From positions 1 through 64,000 of the forward strand of contig JBIICN010000020.1 of the NCBI GenBank assembly GCA_044238845.1: DNA of 64,000 nt, written 5' to 3'. Below the pieces are notes generated by a model. It did no database searches, was not told where the DNA came from, and saw only the letters and a program-made list of their open reading frames with translations. The DNA comes from UBA4416 sp044238845 (GTDB lineage: Bacteria; Bacteroidota; Bacteroidia; B-17B0; Aurantibacillaceae). This document shows, piece by piece, positions 1 to 8,928 of this stretch; positions within the stretch are counted from its first letter, which is position 1; every line of letters begins with the position of its first letter. The position numbers were made by a program, and so were the translations under genes.

Positions 1-1
1 T

Positions 2-2377
2 TAAAGATGAAAAAGCTGAGTTGTAGCTGTAATAACCCGATAAAGCAGCTTCTACTTTTTCGAGATTCATTCTCAATTCTAAGTTCAAATTACTTCTTAT
101 ATCTTGAGTTTTATTTTCTTTATTATTGATAAAGGATTTGTTTTCGGCATATGAAGCCCAAATGTTTGGACCAACTTCTAATTTTTTAGAGAAGAAAGGT
201 AAACTAGTTCCTATGTAACCGTTTACATTATAGTTACCGTTTACATTAATTGCTTGTGATACAGTTCTACCAATACTATCATAATTTGTTGAAGTGGCAA
301 AATCATTATTTACATAACTAAAATTCAATCCCATCCAAGTATACTTTCCACTTACAGATTTCCAAGAATTAAAATTTAAATTGATGTTGTTTGAAAATGT
401 AGGTAATAAATTGGGATTACCGATATTAATAAAATTAGGATTAGAGTTATCCCTAACAGGTTGTAATTGACTAATAGATGGATTTTGAGAACTTGTTGTA
501 TATTTTATATCTAATACTTTATTATCCGAAAATTTATAACGCAAAGTAGAAAACGGCAAAACGTTATTAAAGTTTTGTGTAATATGTTTGTCGGTAAATA
601 GATTATCGTTTTTTACAAATACATTTCTTGCTTTAGTTCCAATAGTAAATCTTAGTTTTTTAACTTCGTAAATAAATTTTAAGCCAGCTCGATTTATTTG
701 TTTTACATTAACAAAATCGTTAGTTAGCGATGAGTCTAACTCGTTATACTCACCACCAATATTATTTAAGGCTTTTTTATCTTGCTTACTATTATAATAC
801 ATATAGTCGTAGGAAGTTTCGATTTTTATTTTTTTAGTGAGAGGTTCAATAAATGAAATTCCACCTAGGTGACTTTGATTATTGGTTAAGCCTTTCTTTT
901 TTTGGTTGACTGAAATTAAAAAATCACTGGAATCAGCGTAAGAATAATTATCTGTTTTTAAAATACCTTCCGAATTTGTTTCAGAAAATGTATTACCATA
1001 AGTTAAAGTTAGTAATCGATCTTTCTTTTTGAAGCGTTTTAATAATTTTAAATTATTAGCAATATCATAACCCGAACTTTTATTTGAGCTATTAATAGCT
1101 GTATTTCTAGTTTTAATATTATCCTCGCTTAAAAAATCAGTTTCATCATTACTAGATATAGAACTGCCTAATGCTTTTATTTTTGAATTTAAATAAAAGT
1201 CGGTTAACGAATCTATACGTTGTTCTATACCTATATTAATAGCATGAGCTTCATTTTTTTGAGTTGTTTGTGTGGTGTTAGACGAAGTGTAACTAGTATC
1301 TGTTAAAAAATATTGTGCATTTTTACTTATTTTTGAAATAACTTCACTATTGTTGTAAGAATAATTTAGGTTGAGTTTTGTGTTTTTAGAGATTCTATCA
1401 GTGTAATAAAATCCAGTTTTAATTGTTTGAGGAATACCTTGTGGTTGATTGGAGGAATAGTACATAAATGAGTTTCCATCATCATCGTCTTGTCTGTTAA
1501 ACTCATTATTTAAACCATATTTATATACATCATCCCAGCCAAAATTAGCATTTGGTGTACTGCTTGCCAAACCAAACACTGAAATTTTCAACTTCTTTTT
1601 AAAGTAATTGCCCAAAGCCTCACCTTCATGGAATTTTTGAAAATCGCTTGCTCCACTTATTTTACCAAAGTATCCTTTTTTGGCTTCGTCTTTTAATTTA
1701 AGATTTAATATTTTTTGAGTTTCCTCACCCGTACTAGAATTTGCCACATCATCACTTTTCTTTTCGTATACCTGAACTGATTCGATTGAATTAGCATTTA
1801 AGTTACGAGTTGCCACAGTTGGGTCACCACCAAAAAACTCATCACCATCTACTAATACTTTATCTACTGCTTTCCCTTGCGAAGTAATTTTACCATCTTT
1901 ATCCACTTTAAGTCCAGGTAATTTTTTTAGTAAGTCTTCCACAGTGGCATTGGCTTTTGTTTTAAATGAATCGGCCGTGTATATTAACGTATCACCTTTA
2001 TAATAGATAGGATCTTTAAATGCAAAAATGGTCACTTCATCTAGTGACACATTTTTAGGTTGAAGGATAATTTTACCAAAATCATATTCTAGGTTTTTTT
2101 TATCTCCAAAAACAAAGTAGCCCATATCAGCAAATTTAGGATGTGAAATCACAACCTGATAGGTGTCGATAGAGAGTGGTTTTAGTTTAAAAAAACCTTC
2201 AGAGTTAGTTCTAGTAAAATCAACTAATGTAGAGTCCATTAACTTAATAGCCATGATAATGGCGTTAGGTAGCGGACCTTTAGCAATTGTATCCTGAACA
2301 TTTCCTGAAATACTCAACTTTTGGGAGAAAGAAGAGATGCTGCTTAATAGTAATAAATAGAGTAGGTATCTCTTCAT
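2..2377 (-). CDS. TonB-dependent receptor-like outer membrane beta-barrel protein (3' end missing)
   Basis: The frame is open from an ATG at 2377 to the left edge, about 792 codons, so the C-terminus lies outside the window. The N-terminus is a signal peptide ending near SSFSQ. A carboxypeptidase-like regulatory (beta-sandwich) domain follows at about residues 22-110, then a plug-like region with the VEDLLKKLPGLKVDKDG type motif and DKVLVDGDEFFGGDP. The rest is aromatic-rich barrel sequence. This order fits the Bacteroidota outer-membrane beta-barrel receptor family (SusC-like and OMP_b-brl_3 proteins), which act in the outer membrane. The substrate cannot be told. No SusD-like partner is visible on the upstream side. 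A repeat element lies in the gap between this gene and gap. Confidence 0.85.
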   Translation of the reverse strand, partial: MKRYLLYLLLLSSISSFSQKLSISGNVQDTIAKGPLPNAIIMAIKLMDSTLVDFTRTNSEGFFKLKPLSIDTYQVVISHPKFADMGYFVFGDKKNLEYDFGKIILQPKNVSLDEVTIFAFKDPIYYKGDTLIYTADSFKTKANATVEDLLKKLPGLKVDKDGKITSQGKAVDKVLVDGDEFFGGDPTVATRNLNANSIESVQVYEKKSDDVANSSTGEETQKILNLKLKDEAKKGYFGKISGASDFQKFHEGEALGNYFKKKLKISVFGLASSTPNANFGWDDVYKYGLNNEFNRQDDDDGNSFMYYSSNQPQGIPQTIKTGFYYTDRISKNTKLNLNYSYNNSEVISKISKNAQYFLTDTSYTSSNTTQTTQKNEAHAINIGIEQRIDSLTDFYLNSKIKALGSSISSNDETDFLSEDNIKTRNTAINSSNKSSGYDIANNLKLLKRFKKKDRLLTLTYGNTFSETNSEGILKTDNYSYADSSDFLISVNQKKKGLTNNQSHLGGISFIEPLTKKIKIETSYDYMYYNSKQDKKALNNIGGEYNELDSSLTNDFVNVKQINRAGLKFIYEVKKLRFTIGTKARNVFVKNDNLFTDKHITQNFNNVLPFSTLRYKFSDNKVLDIKYTTSSQNPSISQLQPVRDNSNPNFINIGNPNLLPTFSNNINLNFNSWKSVSGKYTWMGLNFSYVNNDFATSTNYDSIGRTVSQAINVNGNYNVNGYIGTSLPFFSKKLEVGPNIWASYAENKSFINNKENKTQDIRSNLNLELRMNLEKVEAALSGYYSYNSAFSSL

Positions 2378-2536
2378 ATAGTTTTGCTTGGGGCGAAAAT
2401 AACAAAGTTTATAACGCCATGTTTTGCAAAAGGATACAAAAAAAGTTAAACCTAGTGTTAATGAGTTGTTAACGGTAGTTTTTTATCGATGAATAATGTA
2501 GTTGCTTTTAACTATTAGAATAATACTTATTTGTAT

Positions 2537-2623
2537 TTAACTGCCAAGAGCGCAAGGCTTTTAGTATATTATTTATTTCTCGCAATATTTTTTGCGAAAA
2601 AACTCTGCGCTCTGTGTGGTTAA
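2537..2623. repeat. intergenic palindromic repeat element, family 1
   Basis: The outer arms are imperfect inverted copies: TTAACTGCCAAGAGCGCAAG on the left and CTCTGCGCTCTGTGTGGTTA on the right. An inner hairpin TCGCAA / TTGCGA (2580-2585 / 2592-2597) sits in the middle. It lies 4 bases past the gap stop. It resembles the AACCACA...GCGCA palindromes I recall scattered between Bacteroidota genes. It could fold as a weak terminator for gap. Only one copy is visible here. Confidence 0.6.
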
Positions 2624-2627
2624 AAAG

Positions 2628-3626
2628 TTATAGCTTCTGTATCTTAACCACCAAATCCACTAATCGGCTGCTATAACCAAATTCATTATCGTACCAACCA
2701 ATAATTTTAACCAAATTACCTACAACACTTGTAAAGTCCGAATCAAATACAACGGAGTGCGAATTACCTACTACATCCACTGAAACTAAAGGATCTTCAG
2801 AATATTCTAAAATACCTTTCAAATCCGTTTCAGAGGCTTGTTTAAACGCTAAGTTAATTTGTTCTACACTTGGGTATTGAGTTAATACACAAGTAATATC
2901 CGTTAATGAACCATCAGGCACCGGAACACGCATACCGCAGCCACCCAATTTATCTTCTAAGTCAGGGAAAATTTTACCTAAAGCCTTAGCTGCACCAGTA
3001 GTGGTTGGAATAATGCTTAATGCCGCTGCACGTGCTCTGCGTAAGTCTTTGTGCGGCGCATCATGTAAGCGTTGGTCGCCAGTGTAGGAGTGAACAGTAG
3101 TAACATAAGCCTCTTCAATGCCCCATTGTCTTAATACCTTTAACATCGGTGATGCGCAATTGGTAGTACAAGATGCATTTGAAATAATAATATCGTCCGC
3201 TTCCAATAATTCGTCATTTACACCCAATACAACTGTTTTAATGGTGTCATCCGTTGCGGGTGCTGATAGTATAACTTTTTTTGCACCAGCAGTAATATGT
3301 TTTTGCGCTAAAGGTCTAGTTAAAAAATGGCCAGTTGATTCAATAACGATATCTACATCTAAGGCTTTCCACGGTAAATTCTCAGGATCTTTAGCTGCAA
3401 AAATTTTAACTTCTTTACCATTAATATATATGTGGTCATTATCATGCTTTATCTCACCATCAAACTTACCATGCACCGAATCGTACTTTAACAGGTGTGC
3501 TAAAGTTTTAGAATCGGTAATATCATTGATAGCAACTATATTAATATTTGGATTAGCAAAAGCAACTCTAAAAAATACTCTTCCTATTCTTCCAAATCCG
3601 TTGATGGCAACATTAATTTTTTTCAT
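2628..3626 (-). CDS. gap: Glyceraldehyde-3-phosphate dehydrogenase
   Basis: Oxidises and phosphorylates glyceraldehyde 3-phosphate with NAD to 1,3-bisphosphoglycerate in cytosolic glycolysis, or the reverse in gluconeogenesis. At 332 residues it has the family length. The Rossmann motif GFGRIG is at residues 10-15 and the catalytic cysteine is Cys153 in NASCTTNCASP. The later HSYTGDQ, PTTTGAAKA and WYDNEFGYS motifs are all present. The ATG at 3626 directly precedes the conserved KINVAINGFGRIG. It is transcribed alone, divergent from the PAS-GAF gene. A TAACTTTA sequence near 3649-3656 on the minus strand is a possible imperfect -7 box. Confidence 0.97.
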   Translation of the reverse strand: MKKINVAINGFGRIGRVFFRVAFANPNINIVAINDITDSKTLAHLLKYDSVHGKFDGEIKHDNDHIYINGKEVKIFAAKDPENLPWKALDVDIVIESTGHFLTRPLAQKHITAGAKKVILSAPATDDTIKTVVLGVNDELLEADDIIISNASCTTNCASPMLKVLRQWGIEEAYVTTVHSYTGDQRLHDAPHKDLRRARAAALSIIPTTTGAAKALGKIFPDLEDKLGGCGMRVPVPDGSLTDITCVLTQYPSVEQINLAFKQASETDLKGILEYSEDPLVSVDVVGNSHSVVFDSDFTSVVGNLVKIIGWYDNEFGYSSRLVDLVVKIQKL

Positions 3627-3753
3627 TTTCTTTCATTTTAAGGTCAAGTAAAGTTACATTAAAGTTTAATCAATGTGAAATGTACTTTCATTATTTAATA
3701 TTGAAGGTTAACAATACTCAGTTAATATTCTTAATAAGTACATAGAAATACTA

Positions 3754-3784
3754 TTTGTATGTCTTAGTTATTTTGATAATTTTG
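3754..3784 (+). promoter_or_regulatory. Bacteroidota-type promoter of the PAS-GAF gene
   Basis: TTTG at 3754-3757, 19 bases, then TAATTTTG at 3777-3784. This matches the TTTG-N19-21-TAnnTTTG consensus exactly. The start codon follows 22 bases after the -7 box, giving a short leader. Confidence 0.65.
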
Positions 3785-3806
3785 ATTTGAATAAACTACT
3801 AATACA

Positions 3807-4790
3807 ATGCCTAATAATCTTTTAAATATTCAGGACTTTGAATTAAACGAATTATATAAATCCTTTCCAGGAGTAATAACGAGTATTAAAGTTAATTTAG
3901 ATTATACGGAAGAGTGTTTATTTATTTCTGACAATTGCGAAACCTATTTTGGTTACCCTGCCGATGAATTAATTGAAAATTGGGATTCGTTTTTAAATAA
4001 TATTAACGGACAGGATAAAGATTATTTTAAAACCGATTTAAAAGCAGCCTTAAAAACCACTAAACGTATTTCATCTGTTGGACGTTTTAAAACCAAAGAC
4101 AATGAAATTAAATGGTTAAAATTTAACGCTAATATTATTGATTGCAAAACGCATTATATTTTACAAGGCGTTTATATAGATATTACCGAGGAAAAAACAA
4201 GAGAGTTAAAGGAAGATAAACTAAAAGATTCATTAATCTTACTAGCTCGTCATTCTGCCATCTATAAAGGAGATGTTAATAGTATTGGTAAACTTTGTAC
4301 TCAAATAATTGCGGATACTTTAGATATTTCGAGAGCTGGTTTTTGGTTATATAATACTTCTCATATTACCTGCGATGCGTTATTTACAAAATCATCACAA
4401 CAATTTACTAGCGGAGATAAATTAAACGATAAAGATTTTGTTGACTTTTTTACTTTGTTAAGAAAAGAACCTTTTGTGATGGCAAATGATGCTCAAAGCC
4501 ATATTTATACTAAAGAGTTAAAAGAAACTTATTTAAGTAAGTATCACATACAGTCTTTATTATTTGTACCAATTATTCATAACCAACAAATCATTGGGGT
4601 GCTTAGCCAAGAGCAAACACACAAACAAAGAAGCTGGCAAAAATTAGAAATTAATTTCTTGTTTCAGGTGGCAGAGCTCATCTCTTTATGTTTTTCTTTA
4701 AACGAACGTAATTTGTTAGAAGAAGAACAAAAACAAAAAATCGAAGATTTAAGCAATATGGTGGAGCGTTTAAAATCTCAGATTAGATAA
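3807..4790 (+). CDS. PAS-GAF sensor protein without an output domain
   Basis: 327 residues. An N-terminal PAS domain (about 20-130) is recognised by the NCETYFGYPADELIENW motif, with a PAC-like end YILQGVYIDITEEK. A GAF domain follows at about 145-300 (ISRAGFWLYN, SLLFVPIIHNQQIIGVL). The last 30 residues are a charged coiled coil. No histidine kinase, GGDEF, phosphatase or HTH domain follows: the frame stops and the next gene is on the opposite strand. PAS and GAF domains bind small ligands or cofactors, but the signal is unknown. It is soluble, with no membrane segment. It could act through partner binding via the coiled coil, or be a sensor that lost its kinase. Confidence 0.85.
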   Translation: MPNNLLNIQDFELNELYKSFPGVITSIKVNLDYTEECLFISDNCETYFGYPADELIENWDSFLNNINGQDKDYFKTDLKAALKTTKRISSVGRFKTKDNEIKWLKFNANIIDCKTHYILQGVYIDITEEKTRELKEDKLKDSLILLARHSAIYKGDVNSIGKLCTQIIADTLDISRAGFWLYNTSHITCDALFTKSSQQFTSGDKLNDKDFVDFFTLLRKEPFVMANDAQSHIYTKELKETYLSKYHIQSLLFVPIIHNQQIIGVLSQEQTHKQRSWQKLEINFLFQVAELISLCFSLNERNLLEEEQKQKIEDLSNMVERLKSQIR

Positions 4791-4796
4791 AGAATA

Positions 4797-4865
4797 GAAC
4801 ACAGATGACACTGATTTTGTATGATTTTTATGGTTGAATCATATCTATCTATGTAATCAGCGTTC
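4797..4865. repeat. intergenic palindromic repeat element, family 2
   Basis: Begins GAACACAGATGACACTGATT and ends with the partly complementary AATCAGCGTTC, with a TGATTTTTATGGTTGAATCA centre that is itself roughly palindromic. It fills the gap between two convergent genes. The sequence style (GAACACAGAT...CTGATT) resembles a repeat I recall from many Bacteroidota intergenic regions. It may also serve as a bidirectional transcription end. Confidence 0.6.
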
Positions 4866-4873
4866 TATAAACA

Positions 4874-5485
4874 CTACTTCACTTCAAATTCTAAAAACAA
4901 ATCGCCTTTGATGAAGCCTTGAAGTTTATCGCCAATAGCCACAGGACCAACACCCTCTGGAGTACCAGTATAAATCAAATCACCTACTTTTAAAGTGACG
5001 AATTTAGATACATAAGCAATGACTTTATCGAAGCTAAATAGCAAATCTTTGGTATTACCAACTTGACGAGACTCGCCATTAATTTTTAATTCAAATGAAA
5101 TATCATCTAAATTTTCTATTTGAGATTTAGATACAAATTTACCTAATGGAGCAGAAGCATCAAAGGCTTTTGCTTTTTCCCAAGGCAAACCTTTTGCTTT
5201 ACATTGCGCCTGTATATCTCTGGCAGTAAAGTCGATACCTAAACCTATTTCATCATAATATTTGTGAGCAAATTGTTCTTCGATGTGTTTACCTACTTTA
5301 TTTATTTTAATCACGATTTCTATTTCGTGATGTAAATCTTTGGTAAACTCAGGATAGTAAAAAGGCTCGCTGTCTTTTAACAAAGCCGTATCGGGCTTCA
5401 TAAAAAATACGGGTTCAGTTGGTACTTCGCTTTTCATTTCCTTAGCGTGTTCGGCGTAATTACGACCTATGCAAATTATTTTCAT
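4874..5485 (-). CDS. Fumarylacetoacetate hydrolase family protein
   Basis: 203 residues, the length of the short single-domain FAH family (YcgM-like). Visible family motifs are ICIGRNYAEHAKEM at the start, the metal-binding HHEIEIVI (about 70-77), GLGIDFTARDIQ, and the C-terminal GDLIYTGTPEGVGP. Family members hydrolyse or decarboxylate 2-oxo acids such as acylpyruvates or oxaloacetate with a bound divalent metal. The exact substrate is not decided by sequence. It is cytosolic. It is divergent from the L-2-hydroxyglutarate oxidase gene 124 bases away, so the two may be co-regulated in 2-oxo acid repair, which is inference. Confidence 0.9.
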   Translation of the reverse strand: MKIICIGRNYAEHAKEMKSEVPTEPVFFMKPDTALLKDSEPFYYPEFTKDLHHEIEIVIKINKVGKHIEEQFAHKYYDEIGLGIDFTARDIQAQCKAKGLPWEKAKAFDASAPLGKFVSKSQIENLDDISFELKINGESRQVGNTKDLLFSFDKVIAYVSKFVTLKVGDLIYTGTPEGVGPVAIGDKLQGFIKGDLFLEFEVK

Positions 5486-5581
5486 ATGTTCAATTATTGA
5501 GTTAATGAATACTTGATTTAAAGAATTAATTACTTATTTTCAATCTATAATTCTACAAATCTACAATTCAATAATTAATCT

Positions 5582-5589
5582 TATTTTTG
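5582..5589 (+). promoter_or_regulatory. -7 box (TATTTTTG) ahead of lhgO
   Basis: Exact TAnnTTTG match 20 bases before the lhgO ATG. No TTG at the proper distance upstream, so this is a partial promoter match. Confidence 0.4.
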
Positions 5590-5609
5590 ACAAATTTAGA
5601 ATTTTTAAA

Positions 5610-6827
5610 ATGAACACTACACATTACGATATAATAATTGTTGGAGGAGGTATTGTTGGTTTAGCTACGGCTTATAAACTACAAGCACAAAACCCTACAA
5701 AAACCATTTTAGTTTTAGAAAAAGAAAAAGAAGTAGCTGCTCATCAAACGGGGCATAACTCTGGCGTTATTCATTCAGGTATTTACTATAAACCAGGTTC
5801 ATACAAAGCGATAAAATGTGTTGAAGGCAGAAGAGAATTATTAGCGTTTGTAAAAGAACATAACATCCCACACGACATTTGCGGAAAAATTATTGTGGCT
5901 ACCGAAGAAAGTGAGTTAGCTCATATGCAAAAAGTATTTAATAATGGTGTTGCTAATGGTGTTGAGGGTATTGAAATGATTGATGCTAAGCGCATTAGCG
6001 AAATTGAACCACATTGTAAAGGCATTTCTGGTATTTGGGTGCCATGCACTGGAATTATTGATTATACAGATGTTGCCAGGAAATACGTAGAGTTAATACA
6101 CGCCAAAAATAATGGCTGTAAAGTATTAACAGAGCATAAGGTAACAGACTTTATTAAAAAAGGAGATACTACCGATGTAGTAACCGAAAAAGGAACGTTT
6201 AATTCTAAGTACATTATTTCGTGTGCAGGATTACAAGCGGATAGAGTAACTAAGAAAGATCATGTAAAAACCGATTCGGCTATTGTAGGCTTTAGAGGTG
6301 ATTATTACGATTTAACAGAGAAGGGTAGAAGTAAGGTGAAAAATTTAATTTACCCTGTTCCTAATCCAAAGTTTCCGTTTTTAGGTGTGCACTTTACACG
6401 AATGATAAAAGGAGGTGTGGAGTGTGGTCCAAATGCAGTGTTTGTATTTGACCGCGAAGGTTATAGCAAAACAGCTTTTAGTTTAAAAGATACTTTAGAG
6501 GCATTTGGCTTTAAAGGAACTTGGAAGTTTTTTTGGAAACACTGGCGTTTTGGTTTAGATGAATACCGTGGAGCATTTAGCAAAGCTTATTTCTTAAACC
6601 GTTTACGTAAGCTAATTCCTGATTTACAAATGGATGATATTGAACCTGCGCGTTGTGGAATTAGAGCCATGGCTTTGGGGCCAGAGGGTGAAATGCTGGA
6701 TGATTTTAAAATTGAATACTCTGGTAATTCCATGCATGTGATTAATTCACCATCACCAGCAGCTACGGCTTCGTTGGCTTATGGTAATGAGATAGCCGAG
6801 CAAGCAAATAAGTATTTTAAGCTATAG
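5610..6827 (+). CDS. lhgO: L-2-hydroxyglutarate oxidase / dehydrogenase
   Basis: 405 residues, the usual length. An FAD-binding DAO fold begins with DIIIVGGGIVGLATAYKLQ (GGGIVG at 12-17), followed by HQTGHNSGVIHSGIYYKPGS, the hallmark of the LhgO/L2HGDH family. The C-terminal GIRAMALGPEG and INSPSPAATASLAYG motifs are also typical. It oxidises L-2-hydroxyglutarate, a side product of malate and lactate dehydrogenases, back to 2-oxoglutarate, probably passing electrons to the quinone pool at the inner membrane face. It is monocistronic, divergent from the FAH-family gene. Confidence 0.94.
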   Translation: MNTTHYDIIIVGGGIVGLATAYKLQAQNPTKTILVLEKEKEVAAHQTGHNSGVIHSGIYYKPGSYKAIKCVEGRRELLAFVKEHNIPHDICGKIIVATEESELAHMQKVFNNGVANGVEGIEMIDAKRISEIEPHCKGISGIWVPCTGIIDYTDVARKYVELIHAKNNGCKVLTEHKVTDFIKKGDTTDVVTEKGTFNSKYIISCAGLQADRVTKKDHVKTDSAIVGFRGDYYDLTEKGRSKVKNLIYPVPNPKFPFLGVHFTRMIKGGVECGPNAVFVFDREGYSKTAFSLKDTLEAFGFKGTWKFFWKHWRFGLDEYRGAFSKAYFLNRLRKLIPDLQMDDIEPARCGIRAMALGPEGEMLDDFKIEYSGNSMHVINSPSPAATASLAYGNEIAEQANKYFKL

Positions 6828-6995
6828 TATACTTATTTAGATTTTGCCTTTTGCAAATGATATTGTAGATTTAATAAAATTGGGATATACAATGGCGGAC
6901 AAAAAACAGGCAATTTTGACAAAATATATTCAAACACAACCTACTAGTAATGTGTGTGCCAACAAAGCTTTTGCAAATTCAAAGTCGTTAACTAA

Positions 6996-8843
6996 CTAAC
7001 TAAAACTTTGCATATCGCATAGCTTTTTATAAAAACCGTTAGCTGTTAATAATTCCTGATGGCTTCCTCTTTCAATAATATCGCCATTATTCATAACTAT
7101 TATCTGATCAGCATTAGCAATCGTCGATAACCGATGAGCTATAACAATACTAGTTCGGTTTTTCATTAAGTTGGTTAAAGCATCTTGCACTAATCGTTCG
7201 CTTTCAGTATCTAAAGCACTAGTAGCCTCATCTAAAATTAAAATGGGAGGATTTTTTAAAATTGCTCTAGCAATACTAATACGTTGTCTTTGTCCACCAC
7301 TTAATTTACCACCTCTATCTCCTATATTTGTTTGATAGCCATTAGCTTGTTTTAAAATAAAATCATGAGCATTAGCCACTTTAGCAGCTTCAATTACTTT
7401 GTTTTTATCAAATGTATCTAACCCAAAAGTGATATTGTTTTCTATCGTATCATTAAACAAAATACTTTCCTGTGTAACCACACCAATATGCTTGCGCAAA
7501 CTTTCTAACTCAATATCTTTAATAGCCATTCCATCTATCAGGATATTTCCTAAATCAGTATCATAAAATCGAGGAATCATATCTGCTAACGTCGTTTTTC
7601 CGCTGCCACTATGACCCACTAAAGCAATCGTTTTTCCTTTAGGAATGGATAAGTTGATGTTTTTTAAAACATAACCTGAATCTCCTTTATGATAAGCAAA
7701 AGATACATTATTAAATTCTATTTTATCTAAAAAGTGTTCTATTTTTTTTGCATTTGGACTATTAACAATTGGATTTTCGGCATTTAATATTTTATTTATT
7801 CTTTCTTCTGAAGCTAAACCTTTTTGAATATTATTATAAGCTTGAGTTATTTGTTTAATGGGAGGAACAATTTGAGAAGCTACGGCAAAATAGCCTAAAA
7901 AAGCTGCTCCAGAAAGTGATCCGGTTCCCTCAAATACCATAACACCCCCAATATATAATATCAATAATAAAACACCTAAAACAACCGTTTCGCTAATAGG
8001 TGATGTTAAATCGGCACGGCGATATAAGCCCACCGAAATTTTATTAAACTCTCCATTTACTTTCTCAAATTTATTCTGTACAAAACGTTCACCGGTAAAT
8101 GCCTTAATTACTTTTAAAGCCCCTAAAGTTTCTTCCATAATATTAAATAACAGTCCAAATACTTCTTTGCCTTTTGCCGAACGACTTTTTAAACTCTTAC
8201 TAACTAATGCTACTACTAAACCTGCCACTGGTAATAATAAGAAAACATATAAAGTTAAAAATGGACTAATAAAAATTAAGGTACCTAAAGAGATGATAAT
8301 TAATAATGGTTCTCTAAAAATTAATTCCAATGATTGCATGATGCTCCATTCAATTTCAATGACATCTGTAGTCATACGACTCATCATATCACCTTTACGT
8401 TCGTCGCTAAAATAGGAAAGAGGCAACTCTAATGACTTGCGCATCATTTTGTTTCTTAAATCCATTACCACTCCATTACGAATTGGTGCTAAAAAATACA
8501 TTGCAAAATATTTTGAAGTATTTTTTAATAATGTGGCAAAAAACACAACTAAACAAATTACTAATAGTGTTTGCGCTTTTCCTTGCTCAATAACCATTAA
8601 ACACATTTGGTAATATCCCCAATCGGTTATTCCTTCCAATGAAAAGCTAAGTTCTGGTAAGCCTTTATTTACAGTTTCTTGAAGTTTAGAATCGTTGTCC
8701 TTAAATATTAATTCAAGAAAAGGAATAACCAAGGAAATAGAAAATACAGAGAAAATAGAAAAAAAGATATTAAACAAAATGTTTAATGCAGTATACCCCT
8801 TATAATCTTTAGTGTATTTAAGTACCGAAAATAGCTTTTTCAT
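6996..8843 (-). CDS. MsbA-like ABC exporter (fused membrane and ATPase domains)
   Basis: 615 residues. An N-terminal type I exporter membrane domain (about 1-340, six predicted helices) is fused to an ATPase domain. Walker A GHSGSGKTT is at about 410-418, signature LSGGQRQRIS at about 520, Walker B ILILDEATSALD and the switch histidine in AHRLST follow. Members flip lipid A core, other lipids or drugs across the inner membrane as homodimers. The single-copy look and long spacer between helices 1 and 2 (about 45-90) fit the Bacteroidota MsbA-like group, but the substrate is inferred. It is transcribed alone, divergent from the YfhO-family gene. Confidence 0.92.
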   Translation of the reverse strand: MKKLFSVLKYTKDYKGYTALNILFNIFFSIFSVFSISLVIPFLELIFKDNDSKLQETVNKGLPELSFSLEGITDWGYYQMCLMVIEQGKAQTLLVICLVVFFATLLKNTSKYFAMYFLAPIRNGVVMDLRNKMMRKSLELPLSYFSDERKGDMMSRMTTDVIEIEWSIMQSLELIFREPLLIIISLGTLIFISPFLTLYVFLLLPVAGLVVALVSKSLKSRSAKGKEVFGLLFNIMEETLGALKVIKAFTGERFVQNKFEKVNGEFNKISVGLYRRADLTSPISETVVLGVLLLILYIGGVMVFEGTGSLSGAAFLGYFAVASQIVPPIKQITQAYNNIQKGLASEERINKILNAENPIVNSPNAKKIEHFLDKIEFNNVSFAYHKGDSGYVLKNINLSIPKGKTIALVGHSGSGKTTLADMIPRFYDTDLGNILIDGMAIKDIELESLRKHIGVVTQESILFNDTIENNITFGLDTFDKNKVIEAAKVANAHDFILKQANGYQTNIGDRGGKLSGGQRQRISIARAILKNPPILILDEATSALDTESERLVQDALTNLMKNRTSIVIAHRLSTIANADQIIVMNNGDIIERGSHQELLTANGFYKKLCDMQSFS

Positions 8844-8903
8844 GGAGCACGAAAATACAAATAAATTATGCTTTTTTCATGTAATATTAAGTAAACAGTT
8901 TCT

Positions 8904-8911
8904 TATATTTG
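8904..8911 (+). promoter_or_regulatory. -7 box (TATATTTG) ahead of the YfhO-family gene
   Basis: Exact TAnnTTTG match 17 bases before the start codon. I do not see a good TTG at -33. Confidence 0.4.
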
Positions 8912-8928
8912 TCTAAACCATATTTAGT

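Noticed and set aside
3118..3651. 177-codon ORF antisense to gap
   Set aside because: It lies fully over the well-supported gap gene in the opposite strand and has no family motif; long antisense ORFs arise from codon bias.
6892..6999. 35-codon ORF (MADKKQAILTKY...) between lhgO and the ABC exporter
   Set aside because: No promoter, no hydrophobic or known motif, and it overlaps the end of the ABC gene. The surrounding CTTTTGCAAAT direct repeats suggest decayed intergenic sequence.
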